Assembly: GCA_016713535.1 (NCBI GenBank)
Contig: JADJOY010000042.1
Coordinates: forward strand, 1-64,000
Direction: 5' to 3'
DNA from: Deltaproteobacteria bacterium
GTDB lineage: Bacteria > JADJOY01
Length of the DNA stretch: 64,000 nucleotides
Shown piece after piece: positions 1-14,260 of this stretch. The position numbers and the translations under genes were made by a program. Within the stretch, counting starts at the first letter, position 1. Every line of letters begins with the position of its first letter. The notes beneath the pieces are model-generated. The model did not search any database, was not told the origin of the DNA, and saw only the letters and a program-made list of their open reading frames with translations.

Positions 1-238
1 CATTTGGCGGCACCATTTGAGTAGCGCTCTTCGAGAGGCCTTCGGTCGTGATGTGGTCTTCGGTGTCGGTGATGCGGTCCGACTTCATCTCCTTGGGCGA
101 CACCCATGGAATGTCACCCTGCCAATACTCAGGCTTGCCCTTGTCGGGCGTGCCACCGCCGGCCGTTCGACAAAGGTGTTTGATTCGCGCCAGAGGCCAC
201 GAAGGCGGCGTGCCTCCTACCCACTCGGTCACGCTCAC
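1..238 (-). CDS. hsdS: Type I restriction-modification specificity subunit HsdS (N-terminal fragment)
   Basis: HsdS recognises the target DNA sequence and docks HsdM and HsdR in type I restriction-modification complexes. Reading the minus strand from the GTG at 238-236 gives about 78 residues before the window edge. They contain GGGTPDKGKPEYWQGDIPW followed by VSPKEMKSDRITDTEDHITT, the hallmark opening of a target-recognition domain of the methylase_S family. An alternative GTG at 232-230 sits five bases after a GAGG ribosome-binding site and may be the real start. The gene begins 4 bases after the hsdM stop, so the two are co-transcribed. The remainder, and presumably hsdR, lie beyond the left edge. 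The identity rests on motif recognition and is firm; nothing can be said about the recognised sequence. Confidence 0.85.
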   Translation of the reverse strand, partial: MSVTEWVGGTPPSWPLARIKHLCRTAGGGTPDKGKPEYWQGDIPWVSPKEMKSDRITDTEDHITTEGLSKSATQMVPPN

Positions 239-242
239 CTCG

Positions 243-2206
243 TCACCGCAACAGTCGGACGATCTCGTCCTCGGCGTCCTTCAGCTCGGCGTCGATCTCG
301 TTCAAGCTGCGCGGCGGCGTGAACACGTAGAAGTGTCGGTTGAAGTTGATCTCGTAGCCGACCTTGTCCTTGCTCCGATCCATCCACGCGTCCGGGACGT
401 GCGGCTTCACCTCGCGCTCGAAGTACGCCTCCACGTCCTCCGTGAGCGGCACGTTCTCGAAGTCGCGCAGGTCGGCGTCGGCTTCGAAGCCCGAGTCACG
501 ACCACCCGCCGGCACGGGCTCGGACTTCGCGTCGCGCTGCGTGAACACCGAGCGAAACAGCTTCTGCTCGGTCGCCTTCCAGCGGCTCCCGCGCTTCTTC
601 AGGAGCGCCTCGACCTCGTCCCACGCCGTCGGCCAGTCGAGGCGCGGTTCCCGCCCGAGCGCCTTGTCGATCGACTGCACGTCGTCGAGCAGGTGCGGGC
701 AGGCGTCTAGGAAGCGCGCCTTATCTTCCGTCGTCATCTGGTAGCGCAGGCGAAGCGGGCGCTCGATGGTGACGCGGGTGTAGCCGAAGTCGGCGTTGTC
801 GAAGATCTTGGAGCGCGGGCCCCCCTCGAACTTGCCGTAGAGGCGCACGACCTCGTCGATCTGCGCGATGGTCATGTGCCGCCGCTTGTCGCCGAGGCTG
901 CGCTTACTGTCCTCGCTCCCGCCCGCCGTCCACACCTCGCGCGCGTCAACGAGCTGCACCTTGCCCTTGCGCCGCTTCTCCTTGCGGTTGGTGACGACCC
1001 AGACGTAGGTGCCGATGCCGGTGTTGTAGAACATCGACTCCGGCAAGGCGACGATGGCCTCGAGCCAGTCGTTCTCGAGGAGCCACCTGCGGATCTCGCT
1101 CTCGCCCGAGCCCGCGCCGCCGGTGAACATGGGCGAGCCGGAAAAGACGATCGCGAGCCGCGAGCCCTCCTTGTGCTCCTTCGGCTTCACGTCCTCGCGC
1201 TTGCTCCACATGTGCTGCAGGAACAGGAGCGCGCCGTCGTTCACGCGCGGCAGGCCAGCGCCGAAGCGGCCGTCGAAGCCGCGCTTCTCGTGCTCTTTCT
1301 GGATCTCCTTCTGCTGCTTCTTCCAGTCCACGCCGAAGGGCGGGTTGCTGAGGAAGTAGTCGAAAGGTTTCGGACGGGAAACTGGTCTTCGGTGAAGATG
1401 TCGCCGAAGCGCACGTTGTCGCCGCCGCCGTTGTGGCTCACCTCCTTCATGAGCATGTCGGAGGCCGCCGTGGCGAAGGCCCGCTTGTTGTAGTCCTGCC
1501 CGTAGGCGTAGAGCTTCGCTTCGGTGTTGTGCTCGCGCAGGTAGCGCTGCGCCTCGGCCAGCATGCCGCCGGTGCCGCACGCCGGGTCGAGGAGCTTGCG
1601 CACCGTGCCGGCCGTGGCGAGCAGCTTGTCGTCGTGGATGAAGAGCAGGTTGACCATGAGGCGGATCACTTCGCGGGGCGTGAAGTGATCGCCGGCCGTC
1701 TCGTTCGCGAGTTCGTTGAAGCGGCGGATGAGGTTCTCGAAGATGAGCCCCATCTGCTCGTTCGGCACGTTCGACGGGTGCAGATCCACGTCGGCGAACT
1801 TCGAGACCACGAGGTAGAGGATGTTCGCCTCGTGCATCTTCTCGATCTCGGCTTCGAACTCGAAGTACTCGAAGATGCGCTGGACGTTGGTCGAGAAGCC
1901 CTTGATGTAGCTGACCAGGTGCTTGTTGATGTTGTCCGGGTCGCCCTTGAGCTTCGCGAAGTCGAGCGGCGAGTGGTTGTGGAAGCGCTGGCCCGCGACC
2001 TTGTTCAGCGTGGTGTCGAGCGCGTCGCCCGCGAGCTTGCCGCCCTTGTGCTTTTCCTGCGCGGCGACGACCTTGGCCTTCGTCTCGGCGAGGACGCAGT
2101 CAAAGCGACGAAGCACCGTCATCGGCAGCATCACGCGCTCGTACTGCGGCGGGCGGTAGGGGCCGCGCAGAAGGTCAGCGATCTGCCAGATGAGAAAGGC
2201 GCTCAT
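243..2206 (-). CDS. hsdM: Type I restriction-modification methyltransferase subunit HsdM (one frameshift as read)
   Basis: HsdM is the SAM-dependent N6-adenine methyltransferase of a type I restriction-modification system. From ATG 2206 the protein opens with the HsdM N-terminal helical region (SAFLIWQIADLLRG), then HFTPREVIRLMV near residue 174, SAM motif I DPACGTGG near 207-214, and catalytic motif IV NPPF near 290. Motif I and motif IV lie in different reading frames: the frame breaks near 1372, between GDIFTEDQFPVR and KPFDYFLSNPPFG, and one missing base joins them. The joined protein is about 654 residues, normal for the family. It is followed 4 bases later by hsdS. Its start codon is only 2 bases from the divergent glmS start, so no ordinary promoter fits between them. 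It may be intact in the cell if the break is a sequencing error. Confidence 0.88.
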
Positions 2207-2208
2207 CC

Positions 2209-4042
<1,834 letters not shown>

Positions 4043-4061
4043 GCGGCGGGTCGACGCGCGC

Positions 4062-8482
<4,421 letters not shown>

Positions 8483-8649
8483 GCGCGACCCGGCGCACCC
8501 GCGCTCCCGCCCGATAGCCGCAGCGCAACGCTCCGGCGGAGCCGAACCGCTCGACACTCCGCAGCTCGAGTGCGTGGCGGGCCGGCCGACGAGTCACACC
8601 GAGCCGGCGGACGCGACCGCGCTCGGCCGCGACGCGAGGACGGCGTTCT

Positions 8650-10212
8650 TCACGAGCGCGGCCCCCCCTCGGCGTCGTCCGCGGGCTCTGCCACGGCGGT
8701 CCCCTGCGGATGAGCGAGGCGAGCGAGGGCGTTCTGCACCGCCGCGCGAACGTCGCCCTGCGGGTCGTCGGCGTGCTCCTCGAGCGCGGGTCGGATCTCG
8801 GGCGAGATGGCGCCCAGGTCGCCGAGCGCGATCGCCGTGAACTTGCGGGTCGCGCGGTCGGGGTCGTCGAGGAGCTCGATGAGACGTGGCACGGCGGCGC
8901 GTGCCTCGGGGCCGCCGATGAGGCCGATCGCTCGCACCGCGGTCTGACGCACGCTCAGCTCCGGGCGATCGAGAGCGCGCACCAGCGGCTGGATCGAGCG
9001 CGCCGCGGGCGGGCCGACCTTGCCGAGGGCGAAGGCCGCCAGCGTCGCCTTCTGGGCGTCGCCGTCCGCGAGGACGCCCTCGAGCGGCTGGATCGAGGGC
9101 GAACCGATCCGTCCGAGGGCGGTGGCGACCCGCCAGTGGACGGTCAGGTCGTCGCTGGCGAGAGCCTCGACGAGCACCCCGACCGCACTCGAGGCACCCG
9201 GGCCGATCAGGCCGAGCGCGTGCACGGCCCCTTCGCGGACCTTCCCGTCCGACGACTTCACCAGCTTCGTCAGGGCGGGCACCGCGGGCTCCGCGGCGGC
9301 GCCGAAGCGGCCCAGCGCGGTGGCGGTGGCCCGCTGCAGATCCCGCTCGGGCGCGGTGAGCGCGGCGACGAGCGCGGGCACGGCGCTCGCGGCTTCGGGA
9401 GGGCCGATCTTGCCGAGGGCGTTCGCGGCGCTGATGCGCGCCTCGACGCTCGGGCCGCCGAGCGCCGCCACGAGCAACGGCACTGCGGCCTTCGCGGCGG
9501 GTCCCCGCAGCTCGCCGAGCGCGCCGAGCGCCGCGCCGCGCACGGTGTGGTCCGGGTCGTGCTCGGCGAGCTCGAGGAGGCGGGGCAACACCTCGGGCGT
9601 CACGGCACCGGTCTTTCCGAGCGAGCCGGTCGCGGCGCGACGGACCTCGGGGCGCTCGTCGTGGGTCATCTCGAGGAGGATCGGCACGGCCGCGGGCGAC
9701 GAGGTGCCGATGTTCGCCAGGGCGCGCGCGGCGCGCAGCCGCACCGGGGTCGCGGCGTCGTCGAGCGCCTCGACCAGCGCCGCCTCGGCGCTGGCCGCGG
9801 CGTCACCCATGTTGCCGAGGGCGAACGCGGCGCGCTCGCGGACCGTGGCCTCGGGGTCGGCGAGCAGCGCGGTCAGCTTCGGCACGGCCTGCTGGGCGGC
9901 GGGGTGGCCGAGCTTGCCGATGGCCCACGCGGCCTGCTCGCGCACCGTGGCGTCGGGATCGTCGAGGCCGGCGACCAGCAGCGCCAGGCCGGTGATCGCG
10001 CGATCGCCAGCGCCGCCGATCGCCCACAACACGTCGCGGCGGACCGCGGGGTTGGGGTCTCGGGCGCGCACGGCCCAGTCGGCGGGTGGCGAGCTCTCGC
10101 TCGCGCGCGCGGAACGCGAGTCGCGCTCGCGATGGCCGCGCTCGCACGCGGCGGTGCCCGCGAGCGTCGCGGCGACGAGGACGGCGATCGGAAGACGGCT
10201 GTGACGGGTCAT
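8650..10212 (-). CDS. HEAT-repeat protein with signal peptide, likely lipoprotein
   Basis: A 520-residue protein with an N-terminal export signal (hydrophobic LPIAVLVAATLAGTAAC) ending in a possible but atypical lipobox whose Cys would be lipidated. After a short polar linker the rest is built of about 12-13 HEAT/EZ-type helical repeats of roughly 38-40 residues. Each carries a version of VREQAAWAIGKLG or VRERAAFALGNMG, with a Gly-rich turn between helices. Such solenoids are scaffolds for protein binding; no catalytic motif is visible. ATG 10212 is chosen because the signal peptide follows it at once; an upstream in-frame start would only add an Arg/Ala-rich stretch. It converges on lhr and diverges from the methionine-salvage gene. 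The function is unknown; periplasmic or outer-membrane location is inferred. Confidence 0.8.
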   Translation of the reverse strand: MTRHSRLPIAVLVAATLAGTAACERGHRERDSRSARASESSPPADWAVRARDPNPAVRRDVLWAIGGAGDRAITGLALLVAGLDDPDATVREQAAWAIGKLGHPAAQQAVPKLTALLADPEATVRERAAFALGNMGDAAASAEAALVEALDDAATPVRLRAARALANIGTSSPAAVPILLEMTHDERPEVRRAATGSLGKTGAVTPEVLPRLLELAEHDPDHTVRGAALGALGELRGPAAKAAVPLLVAALGGPSVEARISAANALGKIGPPEAASAVPALVAALTAPERDLQRATATALGRFGAAAEPAVPALTKLVKSSDGKVREGAVHALGLIGPGASSAVGVLVEALASDDLTVHWRVATALGRIGSPSIQPLEGVLADGDAQKATLAAFALGKVGPPAARSIQPLVRALDRPELSVRQTAVRAIGLIGGPEARAAVPRLIELLDDPDRATRKFTAIALGDLGAISPEIRPALEEHADDPQGDVRAAVQNALARLAHPQGTAVAEPADDAEGGPRS

Positions 10213-10360
10213 CGCTGCTGCTCGCGGTCGCGCGGGGGCGTCACCATACGTCGGCACCTCGCTCGCGCGCCACCGCGCTCGGGGTGCGGCGGCGCCGCGG
10301 CCGGCGACGGCACGGGAGCGGCTTGGTGGTGGGGGTGCGAGCGGTTACGATCCGCGCGCG

Positions 10361-11591
10361 ATGAGCCAGAAGCCGAGCCCCTCGCGCGCCGTCGCGCGCA
10401 TCTCCCCGATCCGCCATGCCTCGAAGCGGGCGATCGCGAAGGTGCGCCCGGAGCCATCGACCCGGGTTACCCGCGACACCCCGCTCTCGGATTCACAGGT
10501 GCGGGGGCTGATCGTCGAGCTGTGCCAGCAGTTCTACGGTCAGGGCTGGCGGGACCGGCGGTGGCATCAGCGTGAAGCGTGGCGACGCGATCTACATGGC
10601 GCCGAGTGGAGTGCAGAAGGAGCGCATCCGCCCCGCCGACCTCTTCACCGTCGACGAGAATGGCGCGGTGCTGAGCCGGCCCGCCGATCCGTCGCTCAAG
10701 CTCAGCGAGTGCGCGCCGCTCTTCCTCAACGCGTACCGGTTGCGCGGCGCCGGCGCCGTGCTGCACAGCCACAGCATCCACGCGATGCTCGCGACGCTGA
10801 TCTTCGACGGCGCGTTCCGGGTCACGCATCTCGAGATGATGAAGGGCATCCGGGGCGTGGGGTTCCACGACGTTCTCGAGGTACCGATCATCGACAACAC
10901 CGCGCGCGAGTGCGACCTCGCCGATCGCATGGCGGCGGCGATCGAGGCGTATCCCGAGACCCACGCGGTGCTGGTGCGGCGCCACGGGGTGTACATCTGG
11001 GGTCGCGACTGGGTCGAGGCGAAGACCCAGGCCGAGTGCTACGACTACCTGTTCCGGGCCGCGGTCGAGATGAAGCAGATGGGCCTCGATCCGGCCCGCG
11101 ACCCACGCGGCGCAACGCCGGAAGGAGACGTCGAGATGAAGGCGACCTGGCTGGAAGGTGCCGACGCGGGGCAGGCGATCGCCCCCGACTTCCTCGTGGC
11201 GGACGGAATCCCGTACGAGCACATCGTCCTCGATGCGAACGCGTATCAGGCGACGCTCGATCGCTACCGGGGCGAGCGCGGTTACGTGACGCAGGACGAG
11301 GTCGCGCTCTCGCCGTCGACTCCCGGCCTGGACGCGCTGCGCGAGAAGTTCTCGGGCGAGCACTTCCACGACGACGACGAGGTGCGCTTCGTCCTCGAAG
11401 GCGCGGGGATCTTCGACATCCGCTCGGGCGACGATCGCTGGATGCGCGTCGAGGTGGAGCCCGGCGACCTGATCATCGTGCCCGCGGGACGCTTCCACCG
11501 CTTCTTCCTGACCGACGCCAACCAGATCCGCTGCGTCCGCCTGTTCAAGGACCCGGCGGGCTGGGCAGCCAAGTACCGCCCCGCCGCCTGA
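10361..11591 (+). CDS. mtnB-mtnD: Methylthioribulose-1-phosphate dehydratase / acireductone dioxygenase fusion (one frameshift as read)
   Basis: Two steps of the methionine salvage pathway appear in one polypeptide of about 410 residues. The N-terminal half is an MtnB/class II aldolase fold: [14 protein letters not shown], then GTGGGIS, a zinc-binding LHSHS, and [15 protein letters not shown] with the third His. The C-terminal half is the cupin acireductone dioxygenase Mtn[17 protein letters not shown] supplies HxH and Glu metal ligands, PAGRFHRFF the last His, and the end [15 protein letters not shown] is typical. No stop or start separates the halves. The frame breaks near 10555 between GQGW and GTGGG; two missing bases or one extra base would restore it. 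The enolase-phosphatase MtnC, which acts between these two steps, is not in the fusion nor seen nearby. It faces the HEAT gene across a 148-base divergent spacer. Confidence 0.88.
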
Positions 11592-11644
11592 TCGGCGAGC
11601 GGCGACGCCGCATCGAGCGCGGCTGCTCCGTCAGCCGCCAGGCT

Positions 11645-12973
11645 TCACTCGCCGGGCCCGCACGCCGCATCGAGCACCCGCCACACCGGCGCGAGCCCGT
11701 GCGCGGGGTCGCGTACCGCGGCCAGCACGTCCGACGCTTCGCCCTCGCTCCAGCCGACTCCGTGCACGATGAGGCCGCGCGCCTTCGAGTCGAGGTCGTC
11801 GTCCGAGAGCGGGGCCTCGGGGTCGCCGCGCGGTGACAGCGCTTCGGCGCGGTGCTCGTGGCCATCGGCGGTGAGCACCTGGACCTCCGAGCCCCACTGG
11901 CCGGGGTACGCGGTGTCGAAGCGCGGATCGACCTCGAAGCGCACCCGGGCGCGGAGCGCCGCGATGGTGGGATCGGCGACCGTGGCTTCGTCGAACGCGC
12001 CGATCGCGACCTCGCCACGCGCCAGCGCGACCGCGACGCAGTGCTGCACGCTGAAGCGCGCTCGCGCCGGGCTGGCGGGCGCGGGCGCGTCACAGAGCTC
12101 CGCGATCGTTCGGTAGCCGCGCACCACGACCCCGGTGATCGCCGCCGGCTCGAGCGTGGCGAGGCGCAGCGCTGCATCGATGGCGGGGTGCGTGTGCCTG
12201 CACGAACCCCAGGGCTTGAAGCTGGTCTCGGCGATCTTCCAGCCGCTCGCGGGCTCGGAAAGCGCGCCGGGCCGCGCGTCGGCGCCGCAGAAGGCGGCGA
12301 AGAATCCTCTCGGTCCCTCCAGGATCCGCTCGGGACCGGTCAGCCCGTTCGCGGCCAGCCGCGCCGCGGTGACGCCGCTGCGCGAGGCGTGCCCGGCGTG
12401 CAGCGGCTTGGTGGCGGTGGCCTCGACGTTGAACTGCCAGAGCCCGCCGGCGACCGAGCCCGCGTTGCCGAGCGCCCATACGCTCCGCTCCTCGTCGAGG
12501 CCGAGGAGGGAGGCGCACGCCGCCGCGGCGCCGAAAGGCCCGCAGGTGGCGGTGTTGTGGAAGATCCGGTAGTGCGCGGCGCCGACGGCTTCCCCGATCC
12601 GCGTCATCACCTCGTAACCGCGCACGATGGCGTCGAGGGTGGCGTCCCGGCTCGGCTGGGCGGCCCCTCGCGCGATGACCAGCGCCGCGGGAATCACCAC
12701 ACACGCCGGATGCGTGACCGAGGCCCGATGGAGATCGTCGAGCTCGAGCGTGTGGGCGAGGGCGCCCCACACGAACGCGCGCGCCTCGGGGCCGGTGTCC
12801 GCGCCGGAGGTCGCGCGGACGATCCGGGCTTCCGGCGTGTCGCGTGCCCCGGCGAGGCAGCCCAGCGTGTCGACCAGGACCCGCACCGCGTGGGCGCGGG
12901 CGGCCGCGTCGACGGGCCGCGCCACCCGCCGGGCCAGGGCACGCGTGGCGCCGTCGGGGATGTCTTCGCTCAT
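11645..12973 (-). CDS. MmgE/PrpD family protein
   Basis: A 442-residue member of the MmgE/PrpD family, which includes 2-methylcitrate dehydratase, cis-aconitate decarboxylase and iminodisuccinate epimerase. Recognisable segments are VDTLGCLAGARDTPEARIV near residue 35, AHTLELDDLHRASVTHPACV near 80, HNTATCGPFGAAAA, KPLHAGHASRSG, and FKPWGSCRHTHPAIDA, the conserved K-x-(Y/W)-x2-C-x3-H region. The start ATG 12973 precedes a normal family N-terminus. The gene is complete and unbroken. There is no citrate synthase, PrpB or acyl-CoA gene beside it, so the substrate cannot be inferred from context; the family assignment is firm and the exact reaction open. The tandem palindromes at 13107-13137 lie about 135 bases upstream. 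Confidence 0.85.
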   Translation of the reverse strand: MSEDIPDGATRALARRVARPVDAAARAHAVRVLVDTLGCLAGARDTPEARIVRATSGADTGPEARAFVWGALAHTLELDDLHRASVTHPACVVIPAALVIARGAAQPSRDATLDAIVRGYEVMTRIGEAVGAAHYRIFHNTATCGPFGAAAACASLLGLDEERSVWALGNAGSVAGGLWQFNVEATATKPLHAGHASRSGVTAARLAANGLTGPERILEGPRGFFAAFCGADARPGALSEPASGWKIAETSFKPWGSCRHTHPAIDAALRLATLEPAAITGVVVRGYRTIAELCDAPAPASPARARFSVQHCVAVALARGEVAIGAFDEATVADPTIAALRARVRFEVDPRFDTAYPGQWGSEVQVLTADGHEHRAEALSPRGDPEAPLSDDDLDSKARGLIVHGVGWSEGEASDVLAAVRDPAHGLAPVWRVLDAACGPGE

Positions 12974-13106
12974 CGTCCTGGCGCCCTTCGCTCCACGGCG
13001 GAGGCGCGACGATAGCACGCGACTCGCGAGCCCTCGGCGGATCCTCCGACCACAGGCGGACCACACCGGTGGACGACGCCGCCGGACCGGTGCCGTCGCC
13101 GGAGCC

Positions 13107-13137
13107 GGACCGCCGAGGCGGTCCCACCGACGGTGGG
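13107..13137. promoter_or_regulatory. Two overlapping perfect inverted repeats in a divergent spacer
   Basis: GGACCGCC-GA-GGCGGTCC (13107-13124) and CCCACCG-A-CGGTGGG (13123-13137) are perfect palindromes sharing two bases. They lie in the 221-base spacer between the divergent MmgE/PrpD and EcsC genes. The centres are too tight for good RNA hairpins, so operator sites for a dimeric regulator are more likely than a terminator. Chance occurrence in GC-rich DNA cannot be excluded. Confidence 0.4.
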
Positions 13138-13194
13138 AGGTGAGCCGGTCGACGTCCGCGCAAACGTCTGCAACGGCCTGCTAACCTCTCGTTC

Positions 13195-14166
13195 GTGAAC
13201 GCGTCGCGCAAGACATCCACCTCGGGCACGAAACACGCGCCGGAGACCAAGAAGGCTTCGCCGGCGGCGCACGCGCACGCCCAGCGCCTCTCCGCCGAGG
13301 ACGAGTCGTTCGTGCGCGCCGCGGCGGCTTTCCTCGAGCGGCCGAGCTTCCTGATCCGGGTTGCCGATCTGGTCGGCCGGCCGGTCGAGGCGGCGCTCGA
13401 CAAGCTGCCCCAGAGCGCTCAGCGCCTGGTGGCGCGGGCGGTCGACGGCGCCCTGGCACGCGGCCTGGACTGGGCGAGTGGCGGCCTCGGCGCGGCGCCG
13501 CTCGAGATCGCGAGCGTGAGCGCCGCGGGAACGCGAGCGCGCGGACGCGGGCGACGCATGAGCCTCGTCGCCGCGGCGAGCGGGGCGGTGGGTGGCTTCG
13601 CCGGGATCGCGGTGCTCCCCCTCGAGCTGCCGGTCAGCACCCTGATCCTGCTGCGCTCGATCGCCGCCACGGCCCACGAGATGGGCGCCGACCTGAACGA
13701 TCCCATCACCCGCCTCGAGTGCCTGTCGGTGCTGAGCCTGGGGAGCCCCTCGCGGTCCGACGACGCGGCCGAGGTGGGCTACTGGGCCACCCGCGTGGGC
13801 CTCGCGAGCGCGGTGCGGGAAGCCGCGCGCGTGGCGGCAAAGGTCGGCGCCGACGACCTGACGCGCATCGCGTTCGACCGCACCGCGCCGGCGCTGCTCA
13901 GGCTCGTCGGCATGATCGCGGGGCGCTTCGAGGCCGTGGTGACCGAGCGCGCCCTGGCGCAGCTCCTGCCGGTGGTGGGAGCGCTCTCGGGGGCGGTCGT
14001 GAACACCGCCTTCGCCCAGCACTTCCACACCGTCGCGCTGTATCATTTCGGGCTGCGCCGGCTGGAGCGGCAGCACGGCGGCGTGATCGTCGAAGAGCGC
14101 TACCGCGCCGCGCACCGTGCCCTGCACCACGCGCCAGCCCGCGCGTTGCTCGGCGCCGGTCACTGA
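13195..14166 (+). CDS. EcsC family protein
   Basis: A 323-residue protein of the EcsC family, named after a Bacillus protein encoded with an ABC transporter; its molecular role is not known. Family signatures are the hydrophobic, Gly-rich segment GAVGGFAGIAVLPLELPV followed by LILLRSIAATAHEMGADL and LECLSVLSLG, and near the C-terminus AQLLPVVGALSGAVVNTAF and FHTVALYHFGLRRLE. The gene starts with GTG at 13195. The first 40 residues are polar and Lys/Ala-rich, without a signal peptide. Two hydrophobic stretches (about residues 125-150 and 255-280) suggest membrane association. No ABC transporter gene is adjacent, unlike in Bacillus, so it stands as a single transcription unit. Confidence 0.8.
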   Translation: MNASRKTSTSGTKHAPETKKASPAAHAHAQRLSAEDESFVRAAAAFLERPSFLIRVADLVGRPVEAALDKLPQSAQRLVARAVDGALARGLDWASGGLGAAPLEIASVSAAGTRARGRGRRMSLVAAASGAVGGFAGIAVLPLELPVSTLILLRSIAATAHEMGADLNDPITRLECLSVLSLGSPSRSDDAAEVGYWATRVGLASAVREAARVAAKVGADDLTRIAFDRTAPALLRLVGMIAGRFEAVVTERALAQLLPVVGALSGAVVNTAFAQHFHTVALYHFGLRRLERQHGGVIVEERYRAAHRALHHAPARALLGAGH

Positions 14167-14260
14167 CCCGATAGCGTCCGGCACTCCTCGCACCGCCGCC
14201 GTGACGCTGCCGCGCCACGGACGGTGACCGCACCTCCCCCACCAGGAGCACGTCTCGAAC

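Noticed and set aside
8650-10150. Periodic DNA across the HEAT gene as a tandem repeat array
   Set aside because: The periodicity is of the protein repeats (about 39 codons) and is too diverged at the DNA level to be a repeat element.
10530-10575. Programmed frameshifting as the explanation for split genes such as mtnB-mtnD or glmS
   Set aside because: There is no shared slippery heptamer or downstream pseudoknot; the breaks occur at varied G/C runs with both signs, which fits base-calling error better.
11607-11673. Direct repeat CGCCGCATCGAGC at about 11607 and 11661 as possible attachment site
   Set aside because: It is short, partly within the MmgE coding end, and no integrase or element borders are present.
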